In this document: positions 13,560 to 25,300 of the stretch, one piece after another | Layout of the letters: the number at the start of each line of letters is the position of its first letter | Position numbering within the stretch: the stretch's first letter is position 1 | NCBI RefSeq assembly: GCF_910596095.1 | Contig: NC_056551.1 | Coordinates: 1,922,001-1,986,000 of the forward strand | DNA: 64,000 nucleotides | From: Thunnus maccoyii | Taxonomy: Eukaryota > Chordata > Actinopteri > Scombriformes > Scombridae | Direction: 5' to 3' | Program-made: the position numbers and the translations under genes | The notes under the pieces: model-generated | What the model saw: only the letters and a program-made list of their open reading frames with translations | What the model was told of the DNA's origin: nothing | The model's database searches: none

Positions 13560-14035
13560 TGCCCGCGTCAAATTCAAAATCTTGATGCTTGCTTACAAAA
13601 CAGCAACTAACTCACTATGCTCTGCCAATAAAAGGCGCCTGGTACCACAGCAGGGCCCTAAGTCACTAGCTAGACTCTTCTCTTCTGTAGTTCCCTGGTG
13701 GTGGAACGAGTTACCAAACTCTATTCGATCTGCAGTGGCCCTCTTGATCTTTAAGAAAAAGCTAAAGATCCAGCTCTTTTGCAAACACCTCTGCACCTGA
13801 TGGACTTGTAAAATAAAATAAGATTAAAAAAAAAAAACCTATCCTGCAGTGCACATCCTTGCCTCTGTGCACTGCCTGTTGGCACTTATGTCCTATTGGG
13901 CCTGAGCTTAGCTTCATGGCACTTATTTGTGTTGTTCTCTCCTGACTAGATCCTTGCTAGTGTTGTTTTAACTCTCGTGTATGTCACTTTGGATAAGAGC
14001 ATCTGCTAAATGAAATTGTAAACTGTGTAGACATG
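13560..14035 (+). mobile_element. Non-LTR retrotransposon 3' fragment
   Basis: The open frame at 13582-13800 reads LARLFSSVVPWWWNELPNSI and ends FKKKLKIQLF, the usual C-terminal tail of L2/jockey-clade reverse-transcriptase ORFs. It is followed by the tail CTTTGGATAAGAGCATCTGC and AAATGA, common at fish LINE 3' ends. It is heavily 5'-truncated. Confidence 0.65.
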
Positions 14036-14922
14036 AAGGTCCTTGGCTGGGAGTCAACCATTGGACTTTGCATTTATGTGGTAATGAACCTTTAGGCCGC
14101 TGGGATGCCCAACATTGACATATTAACTCCTTGTTAAAGAAAAATTCTGGTTTATTTGATATATGATTGATCACACATTGATCACAGGTAAAGTCAGAAG
14201 TTACATCCTGTGGTATTCTTGCAAACTCAGCAACACTGTTGTATTTTCCCATGTCTGTTTAAACCTAGATCCAGATGCAGATCCAGTTACAGATCTTGAA
14301 CACATGTAGACAGTCCTGCAGGCAAGGTGGATGTGTGCACTCTCTCTGAGCATTCTGGTTATGTTTCGACATCAGCTCACATGCTGGAGTTCTGAGCAGC
14401 TCTGGCTGGAATATTATGATCATTGTGGAACAGCCATTAAGCTTTGTGTTACTAATTTCATTAAATAAAATGAGGATTCAGGGAGATTTTACAGATGAGC
14501 TTACCCAGTCAGTGATAGGAATATCAAATACTGACTAGTGTCTATGTTCTTGTTACTGAATTGTAATGTTGCAGATGACAGCACATGCACATTCCTTTAC
14601 ACTAATACTTCATACACACAGTTTCCACAATCAGTCATCATGTAAGTTTAAGTTTGAGCATGAAAGCAAAATTGCTATAATTCAGACAATGTAACCTATG
14701 CAGACTACATGCAGCCTGTTGTCCTTAAAACATGTCACCTTGCTTTCATGCTTTATCTTTCACCTGCCTCTTATCACTTAAGTTGTACATTGTGTTTTTA
14801 TGCTCTGCAACGTCAAATGTTCTGGAACTGTGCAAATATGCAGAATAAATCCAGATTTTAACTGTTATCTTTTTTGATATGTTTTTGATATGTTTACAGT
14901 TGTACGTGGGTGTGATGCCACC

Positions 14923-17900
14923 ATGGAGGCACAGAACAACAACCAGCCAACTTTAGACAACCACAACAATATCTACAAGATACCTGGTCAAGAGGATCAG
15001 GTACGACATCTGGTACAGGACGTAGGACATTATCAGACAGGTTCAAAATAACTAGCGTCTAGAGAAAAAGATAAATGTTCTAAATCATGTTATGTCTATT
15101 GTATCTCCTGATTTCCATTACATAGGTGTAAATACAACTGCTAGTGAGGTTTGCTACCCCCTCTCTTCTAAATTCTGATAGTTTTAGGGCTCAAACATGC
15201 TGTTCATATGTTTGAGAACAGCTGGAGGAATGAGCTAAGTTAGCATATACTGAGATCAGTGCTCACACTTCACCATACACTATATGGAAATGCACAGTGC
15301 CCTTACAAATCTTTTACGACACTGAATCAGAGTGGATGTAATTACAGTTTTTTTCTGGTCATCATTCTCATGAAGCTACCACCGGCAGCAGGTTAGCTTA
15401 GCTTAGCACAAAGACTGGAAACAGCTCACCTGGCTTTGTAAATAAACAAAAAGTTAAAAAAAACAAGTTGTGGCTTTATGTGGGATTATGTGTCGCCGGA
15501 TAACACCCCGTACAACCACAACAAAATATAGAGTGTTAATCAGTGAGCTTTAGAGGTACTGATAGGTGGATTTTATTACTTTTGGATGGAGCCAGGTTAG
15601 CCATTTTCCCTGTTTCCAGTCTTAATGTTATGACAAGAAAGTGAACAAGTATATTTCCCATAATGTCAAACTGTTCCTTTAATGGTAAATCTCTACATAT
15701 AGATCTGTCTGTATCAGCTTTGGACATCTAGACGATGCAGTGTTTTTCCCATTATTAAAAAAAAACCCACAAACTCCTCTAAGTTGCATAAGTCCGGCCA
15801 CAAATATTCAATACTCAGATGTTTAGAGATGTTGATGATCATTCGGTGATGAAGTAATTGCTGTTAAGAATTTGATCCATCAAGAATATATTAACTGGCA
15901 GTGTACAAAGTTGTCACGACTGAATTTGTGCTTCAGTTTGTGTTCCATCCCAGCAGCTGGCCCTAAATACAAGCACCTGTCACTGTGTAGATATGTTCAT
16001 ATTCCTAAATAAAAGCTAGGAAGAGTATGTTGTCAGGAGATCAGTGCAATCCAAACCAATTAATAACTAGGTTTCCATCCAAATGTAGCGAAACATTTTA
16101 ACTGAACTTCCAGAAAATCTGCAAATTAATGTGTTTTCACATTCAGTGCTGTTATGCACTTATTTGGAGTTGGGACACTAGTCGAGATAAACAGCTGGTG
16201 GCGCTAATTCTCCAGTCAGTGCCATTAAACCATTGCAGAAGAAGAGGGCACAACAAGATGACGTTATTTTGAGATTTTTTTCAAACCTACAGCTTTTCCA
16301 CTCAGATTTTTTTTAATGCGCAGATAAACAATACAAATAAAAACAGGAAACACACCTAATAAACAGTGTCAGTGTTTGACTGTAGTCTGACTCATGATTA
16401 AAAGCCACAAGTAAGAAAGCAAGATTTATTAGATGCAGCTAAGCTCTATAATGCTCTTAAATGTTCAACCTTTGAATATGGTGTTTTCTTGTACAGAAAA
16501 ACATGCCAAGCTGTAAGTACTGCTGCACTCTGTCAAACTTTCGGATTGAGAAGAAGATAGGTCGGGGCCAGTTCAGCGAGGTCTACAAAGCCACATACCT
16601 GCTGGAGGGACAGCTGGTTGCACTCAAGAAAGTCCAGGTACTTTGCCACTTCAGGACTACTGCTTTGAATATTCATATAGATTCACAGTCAAGGTGGCTT
16701 GATCACACTAATATGTCTCAATTGGCCAATTTAATATTGTATATATTTTACGTATCAAGTACATTTGACCACTGGTGACAAACCTGGTGGTAAAACCTTG
16801 AACCTGACCGATATACATTGGCGTGGTTGACAGTATTCACCAATTTTTGCTCATTACAGATATATAGGAAGCAGCGTATATGTCAGTACAGAATATCATA
16901 TTTAGAAACAATGTCACCATTACATAGTTTGTTCACTAGAGAGCACTGACAAGTTGATTTTTACACTGTACAATGTCTCACTCACTACATGTCTTGGTTA
17001 CAATTTTATTTAACATTTTTTAACATCCAAATTTAGGGGATTCCACAGAAATCCAGTATCAGAGTCCACTTGTCCACTTAATGTAGTTCAGTTTACTGAT
17101 ACCGGTAGTAGTAGTATTAGAAGTAGTTGTGGTAGTAGTAGCAGTAGTAGTAGTAGTAGTAATTTAAAAAATCTGATAATCTGATATATATATTAGTTTT
17201 TTAACATAAACACAACATAAAACATTTTTTCTAACAACATTCTTTAAATTTGTTTTTTAAATTATTGTTACTAAGATGTTGCGCTTGAGACATTTAAAGT
17301 GTAAAAGTCAACTTGTCAGCGCTCTCTGGTGGACAACTATGTAACGGAAACACTGTTTCTAACTGACCCACGAAACATTTCTATTTACTTATGTTGTCAC
17401 TGCAGATCTTTGAGATGATGGATGCCAAGGCTCGCCAGGACTGCATCAAAGAGATCGATCTGTTGAAGGTAAAGTTGATCAACCACAGCCACTATTTTCA
17501 GTAGCTCAGTGAGGAAATCAATTATTTTCCAGCATTGTTTTACATGAAAGTCTGAGGACAAGGGCAAATACTGAGACTGCATTTGAATGTGTATTTGATT
17601 TTTCTTTTTTGAAGCTCTATTTGCCCACACTATTGCATGAGCTCAGCTGTACTTGTTGATTGTCAGAGCTGTTGTATGCTGTGTTAAACTAAACATGTTT
17701 CTCCTTTTTGTCCACTGCAGCAGCTGAATCACCCCAACGTAATCAAATACTTAGACTCCTTTATTGAAGACAATGAGCTCAACATTGTTCTGGAGCTGGC
17801 AGATGCTGGAGATCTGTCCCAGATGATAAAGGTCAGGAATTACCACAAAGTCCTCTGGGACAGTGCACAGATACTGTACGCAGGAAAGTGGTCAAAACCC

Positions 17901-19292
17901 AACAGACATTACATCCAGAAATAAAAGATAAGTTGATTACTAGTGTGTAAGCATGTTATCTTCTGTTCAGTACTTCAAGAAGAAGAGGCGGCTCATCCCA
18001 GAAAGGACTATATGGAAATATTTTGTGCAGCTCTGCAGCGCTCTGGAGCACATGCATTCACGTAGAGTAATGCACCGTGGTAAACAACTCCTCCCAGATT
18101 TACTCACCCTTCTCTTTGTCGTCACTTATACCATGCACACTGTATCATCGTCTACTGATATATTTAATCCTGTCATTCGTCCTTCTACTCTAACCAAGCC
18201 ATCCTTTCACTTAATGTGTTTACCATCACAGTTTTTTACAGTTGGTCATATGCATGGTTCAATACTGAGTCCACATCTTCGAAACTCCTTCACACAGTCA
18301 ACTTTACCAACACGCTAGAGGGCACAGCAGTTATTTTTTCAAAGCAAATCCTTCCAGCGGATATGAACACAACTCAGGTGTCAATCAGAACACACTGAGA
18401 TAAAAACACTAACAACAGCCAACACATGATGATCTTTTTATGGCAGTCTGTGAAGTAAATCTTGTAGTGAATTTATTTTTTATTGTGTATATGTTGTTTT
18501 TTAATGGTTGATAGTGTAGAAATGTGTATATAGTATATATAGTGTAAATACAGTCAGATGTGTAGCTCTCTATAGAACGTACTACAGTGTATCTACAGGA
18601 ACAAGTCATAGAAATGCAGCAGGAAAGCTTTCAGTGGGCTTTATTTCTGACAGCACGTCTTGTTTTTTGGTTGAATATAGATGTATTTCAGTTAGGTTAT
18701 GATTTGGCAGATTGCTGTCCATGTGAATACATGTTACTTTTTTAACATAAACTGAAGAGCTCTGAAGTGAGGATATAAATGTGCCGCAGATCCACAGAGT
18801 TTTGTTGCTTGTTTGTGTTTGAGTGTGAAAAGTATTCAGGATATTTGAAGGCAGTAGTCACTGAATGCTTTCTGTGTAAAAGCAATGCAAATGTGTCACA
18901 GTTTGGTCCATAATTGTTGCAGTTTGTGTTGACTGTGTGAAGAATATTGAAGATGTGGACTGAACCATGCAGGTAATGAAACCTAAAAAACTGTAACATT
19001 TTCATTTCCTTTCTCCACCTCTTTTATTCTACAGAGTCACAATTCAAACACAAGAAAGCAAATCACAATAGGGGCATATCTTTAGCCATAATGTATTTAC
19101 ACAGTGCGTACATGAATACATAAATAGATACATGATTGTAGAGTACATAACATATAGTAGTGTCCATGCTGTGACCACGTTTTTAGATGTTTCCAAAATG
19201 TTCTGATGATAGTTCAGCCTAAACATTTCAGGTCTGGTACAGAAGTACAGTATGGTTACTATGAAAAAGGGTGTGTATATTCCCAGGTTTAA

Positions 19293-19353
<61 letters not shown>

Positions 19354-22300
19354 CCAGATATCAAGCCAGCCAACGTGTTCATAACAGCCACAGGGGAAGT
19401 AAAGTTGGGTGACCTGGGATTAGGCCGCTTCTTCAGCTCTAAAACCACTGCAGCACACTCTTTAGGTAAGGCACTTACACACATCTACAAACACAATATA
19501 CATAAATATACTGTACATGTTGTACATGAATGCCTTGCACATGTTTTTTTATATTAGCAAAACAATAGATTACAGCTCAGCTGCATGATATTTCTGTGAG
19601 TAACTGCTGATTCAAGAAAATGACAAAACTAATGGCAGGTATATAAAGTCGTAACAATATGTCAAAAAGAGTTGATTCAGGGACAATTTATATGTACTGA
19701 TTTACTACACTAAGGTACAACACTCATCAGTGGATTTCTCAAGTGGTTTTGTTTAACTTTGGATCATTTTATCTGTCTGTTATTCTCTCTCTCTCAGTGG
19801 GGACACCCTACTATATGTCACCAGAGAGGATCCATGAGAATGGATACAATTTTAAGTCAGATATCTGGTCCCTGGGATGTCTTCTGTATGAGGTAAGCTC
19901 AGATCAAATTTAAGGTTTAATATACTGGCAAGGAACAATTTAGATAAATCATAACTTACCTATTCTAAAAGCAAAAAAGCCCTAGTGCAAAGTTTATTAC
20001 ACCCCCCAAATACTAAAGAAAAGTGTTTTGTGGGAAAACAAACAACATACTGATGATGACTAACACAGGATCTAAAATGCAGTTTATCCTGAGGGTGGAA
20101 ACATCAAAAGAGTGGGAGCATGAATATATCTAGATTTAGAAGTGGAAGGTTTTGGTGATTGTGGGCGGTGTTAGATTAAGGTCGGGGTTTCCAATAGTTG
20201 TCAGATGTCTGTGCCTTGACCAAACTATTAGACAGACGGAGTATTGTACTTGCATAACGTTTGGGAAATTGTGAGGGTCAGGTTTTTAAAAAGAAAGATC
20301 AAAGTCAGATCAGCAGAGTCTGAGATATCCTAACTTTTAGCCCCTATGGGTCCAACTCCAAAAACACTGGATTCTGCATTTCCCATAATCACGTCATGTC
20401 ATTTTACACCTCAAAGCAGCACACAATGGAAGTGCCACACAGACAGAGGGGAAATGATGATTTGGTGAGGGAATCATCATATCATATAATCATATGAAAT
20501 TGCTGCTCTCTGGAGAGTTAGCAAGCCTCAACAATGTGAAATACAACCGCTACATATCCTCACAGATCTCTATGCTCTTGGTGTGTCAGCACACAAACAA
20601 AACAGCAGGAGCGGGTGTTTTGATGCGTGTTATATGTTCACACTTAGGCTCTGTTGCTAGCAATGCCGAAAGGTAAAAACACAACAGCGTCTAAAATGAG
20701 CTCATTTCGACAGCTCAAGTTGAGAGGAGTTAATCATTTGATTACCTTCTCTCAACTTCTGGTTTGAAACTTTCAAGTAGTGAAGGATTTACATAACCTG
20801 AAGCAGACATGACACAGCAAAAACACCTCTCACAGATGTTGGTTAAACCTAAAGTTTGGTATAAAACTGAAGGACTGGGCCCTGCTCTTTGTAGATGTAT
20901 GTATAACTGAGTTAGCTTGACTTGACTGGGTACACTTAAAATAAAACAATAAACAAACAGATCGATCAAGAATGGACCTTCAAGCTCAATCCTAATATAT
21001 AGTTTGGGGTACAATGTACAAAGAGGCATGACCTCATATCATGTCATGTTTCTGATTGTTATCAGAACAATGGAACTAGAAAACATTATAATGAGAATGT
21101 GTGATTTGAACACTAAATGTATCAGTTTATTCTAAACAGGACTACATTTTCAAACTAAGTAAATCCATCCAATTAAAGTGCTCTGTTCTGCATTAGCAAG
21201 AACCGAACGACATTCACTCCTAATCAGTACTTGAATAAATAATGGAAATGTGGAAACAGTGGACTGGCGTATGAGCAGTAACAATGTGGGAACACATAAA
21301 TGTCTATGACTCTATCCCCTAGTGCATGCCGGGAGACATTTTATTTGAGTGTCTGAATCGTGTAAATGTATCCAATATATAATTCACAATGTCACAATGG
21401 AACAAAAAAATGCAGTGTGTTGCATGATTCTATATATGGAAAAAATGACTGTTGTCGACTCTACAGCTGAGAGTGATGACACAAAATGATTTCAGATACA
21501 TATATCTGGTTATGCTGCATTGATTTTTTTATCCTTTTTTTTTTAACAAGAACTGTCCATCGTGAATGCAACACTGTTACAGGCGTACAATCCTGATTCG
21601 GTTTGATGTTATTACTTCCGCCTGTGCTTGTCCTACTGTGAAAAAGGTTCTTTTCTGTGTAGCAGCAAAGCTTAAGTGACAGCTTTCTCTGGAATCACCA
21701 GTCTTATATGCCAGTACAATTAGAGACCAGAAAAGTAGAAATACTTGTGTAATTGTAATAGATCATCTGTTTGTAGTAATTCCCTGCCCAACAGTCACAT
21801 GTGAAAGCTGCCCAGTACAACACAGTCTTCTGACTGAGCAGCTCCACTGCACCCGCAGGGAGTTGAGTCAACTGCTGTCAGACAGCTTTTATGGTTTTGT
21901 TTGCCAAGTAATGTTCCTGCTATTATAACTTAAATAGTCAGGATACTTACCGACTGTTATCAAGGCTTATCAGCAGGTCGGTCCCTTGTTTTTGGTTTTT
22001 TAAAACTAATAGAAAAGGGAAATGGGGACAAGAAACAACATCCTCTGTTTCAGGAAGCAGTAGGCTTTCAATGGAAAAAATGTTTTTTTACAAAACACAA
22101 ATCCAGTGTCATTACTACAGCTTAATATCACCAGTTTGGATACAGTACGTATGCCGCAACACTGACTAACAAAAAAAATCCCTTTCCCAGCATCTGTCCA
22201 TGTAGATGCTTGCCACCACTGTGAACATAATAAGGCTCTATTCTTCCACATATTTCCTTGGATTTCATTGGAATGCTGAGCCATTGTCGAGACAGTCATC

Positions 22301-25300
22301 TTCAGAGACAATGGTTTCACAGTCCTCTATGTTGTGAAGATTCTCTGTGCATGCGAGAGGTTTTAACAGGCCAACGGAGACTCAATGAGCAGCATTATGT
22401 GTCAGTTTCAATTATTCTCTGGCTGCATCACCACATCTACCACATGAGATGCCAGACACTCTTCATACCTTGCTCTCTTCTTTCCTGCCATCTATTTTCT
22501 CTCAGCATAGTTTCCCTTCTTTACTATTGGCTCATTCACTTTTAGTGAAACACTTTTTTCAGTTCATTTTATCATAAAAATTTGTTGGAGTTACTTTATA
22601 CTGTATGTTGTCAGTACAGGTTATGTATAGGACTTTTTTATATTTTGATTTGTCAGTAGGAAAATCACAGGTGTTACTAATAACATTAACGATGGCGCTG
22701 TTCTATTCAAGTGTCCCTGTAATGCATGACAGTGTGACAGTGAGCCAGCGTGCACAATACCAGGACCCTGACACTTCAGCCATCATTCATTTTATTATTT
22801 ACACCTGTGCTTTTGCTGCTGTGACATGTCAAAATGTCTGCTGTAAAAAGGCCCGTTAACTGAAATGGACAGAGATCCTCTGGGGAGCAGTAAAGGACAG
22901 ATTCAGAATTTTCAAGTGTGTTTTAACACAACAGTTAGGTTAAGAGGTTTTCCTCGCTGTAATCATTCCTCCTGTTAATACTGGCTATTAAAACATCCCC
23001 TTCAAATGTGCTTTCAATATAAGTGATGGGGGCCAAAATCAACAATGTGTCCACACAGTCATTTTGTCCAAAAATGCATTTAAAAGTTTGTCTAATAATA
23101 ATCAAAATAAATAATACATTTAATTTGTACCACATTTTTCATTCATAGTGAATTGCCAAGTGCTACAGCATTAAAAAACATACAACACATAACATAAAGA
23201 AAGTAATAAGAGTTTAGATGAAAAAGCCTTCCTGAACAGAAAGGTTTTTAAGCCTGTTTTAATAGAATCTAAGGTCTGTGCTGCCTTCAGATGGCTAGGA
23301 AGGCCGTTGGAGCATGGAATCTTAGGGTGCGGTCGGAGGTTTGTGGTGTAGTCAGTTCCTGTAGGTGGGGAGGTGCATGTCCGTTGATGGATTTGTATGT
23401 GAGTTGCAGGATTTTGTGGTCAACCCTGAAGGAGACAGGGAGCCAGTGCAATGAAAACAGAATTGATGTTATGTGTTCATGTTTTCGCACTCTCATCAGG
23501 ATCCTGGCAGCACTGTTCTGAATGTACTGGAGCTTCTGGATGCCTCTGCCAGTGATCCCTGTGAAGAGCTCATTGCATTAGTCCAGTGTTGATGAGATCA
23601 GGCATCTGACAGGGTTAGAGAGGGGCGGAGTTTAGAGATGGAAGAAAGAGGTTTTGCACAGATGTCTTATATGGTCATCAAAAGTCAGGTGAGGGTCACT
23701 CCTAACACCCATTAGTGACTGAGGAGGAAAGGGGGATGTCCTGAATGTCAAAGGTGAGATGAGGTATGGGGGATGATTCCTGCTAATTATGTATCTATTG
23801 TTGTTGTTGCTGCTGTTGTTCTGCTTCTCTGTGTCCCCACCCCCCACCCTCTTCTCTCTCTCTCAACCCAAACGGTCAAAGCAGATGGCCGCCCACCTAG
23901 AGCCGGGTTCTGCTCGAGGTTTCTTCTCGTTAAAGGGGAGTTCTTCCTTACCGCTGTCGCCAAGTGCTTACTCATGGGGGAATTGTTGTCTCTCTCTCTG
24001 TATGGTCTAGACCTGCTCCATGTGAAAAGTGCCCTGAGATGACTTTTGTTGTGATTTGGTGCTGTATTGAATTGAATTGAATTGAATTGAACTGAATTGA
24101 ATTGAATTGAATTGAAACTGGTGTAGAGTCCCAACAATGAGAGCTTCAGTGTTGCTGCTGTTTAACTGGAGGAAATTTGTGCTCATCTAGTCCTTTATCT
24201 CTTTAAGACAGCTGCTGATGTGTGACATGGTTGCAGAAGGTTTTGGGGCAGTTTTGATGTACAGCTGGGTATCATCAGCATAGCAATTAAAATACATCCC
24301 ATGTCTACTGATGACACATCCAAGGAGGAGCATGTAGAGGGTAAACAGGGTGGGGCCGAGAACTGATCTTTGCGGAACACCACAGGTGACAGAGAGCAAT
24401 CTAGACCTTCATCCACCCAGTGAGACTACTGGAAAGGTAGGACTGAAACCACAAGTGCAGAGTCTGACAGCCCAATTTTGGCGTGGAGGTGCTCTAAGAG
24501 GGAGAACCAGGAGAGAAGGGGAACCTGCATCAGCTGCCATCTGCAGGTCATTCATAACCCTGAGCAAAGCTGTTTCAGTGCTGTGTGCTGAATGAAAACA
24601 TGACTGAAATTTTTCAAATAGGTTGTTGTGTTTAAGGTGGTCCTGAAGCTCAGAAACAACCATCTTCTCCAACACCTTGGACAGGAAAGGGAGGTTGGAG
24701 ATAGGCCTGTAGCTGGCAAGAATTTCTGCGTCCAGGGTGGGCTTCTTTAGGAGGGTGTGGATGATTCCTTTGAGGGAAGATGGAACAGTGCCAGTTTGAA
24801 GGAAGAGGTTGACAGTTTGGGTGATCAAAGGGCTTGGAATGGGGATGTGAGCTGTGGGAATGGGGTCCAGGGCACAAGTGCAGGGTGTCATCTTCCTGAG
24901 GGTTTCCTTAATGTGGTTGATGACAGGAGGAGGCAGAGAGGGAGAGCTGGACATCAGAGAGCGGATATTCTTGGATCTGAAAAAGTCTGTTATATCGCTC
25001 TTCTGTACCCTCAATTTGGGAAGATGATTGTGGCTTCAGGAGATGAATTATAGTGGAAAAAAGATGCTTAGGGTTGCCAGGATTGTTATTAATTAGATTG
25101 GAGTAAAACTGTGACTGAGTATCTTTAAGGGACTCTGAGTAAGTTCTTTGATGTTCTCGGAAGGCCAGTTTATGGACAGCAAACCCAGAATGTCTGAAGT
25201 GTCGTTCCAAGACACATCCAGCTGTTTTTATTTTCTGCAGTTTGTGAGTGAACCAGGGAGCAGAGCGTAAAAAATTGACCTCACCCGTCTTGACAGGGGC

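Larger units (their letters stand above)
1271..14899 (+). other. nek6 intron 1 (repeat-rich, no conserved coding exons seen)
   Basis: About 13.6 kb lies between the presumed first exon and the start-codon exon. No vertebrate coding exon with matching splice sites was recognised. The segment holds repeats: a hAT-like end near 2591, half of foldback family A at 2690-2850, a repeat near 3765-4055, a 17-base C tract at 6209-6225, a Crypton-like recombinase remnant at 7340-7959, a small foldback at 8163-8232, a hAT-type MITE at 10584-11212, a short GT tract near 12045, a MITE arm near 12768, an interspersed repeat at 12860-13500 and a LINE 3' fragment at 13560-14035. The stretches between them show nothing recognisable. 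Confidence 0.6.

Noticed and set aside
17953-18318. 121-aa plus-strand ORF
   Set aside because: Only 17971-18079 is real nek6 coding sequence. The rest is read-through into intron past the GT donor.
19044-19484. 146-aa minus-strand ORF with a long Thr-His repeat
   Set aside because: The repeat is the reverse of the TG microsatellite and the rest is antisense to the nek6 exon at 19358-19465. It has no family match.
24409-25014. 201-aa minus-strand ORF as a host gene
   Set aside because: It is the reverse-transcriptase region of a decayed L2-like LINE, not a cellular gene.
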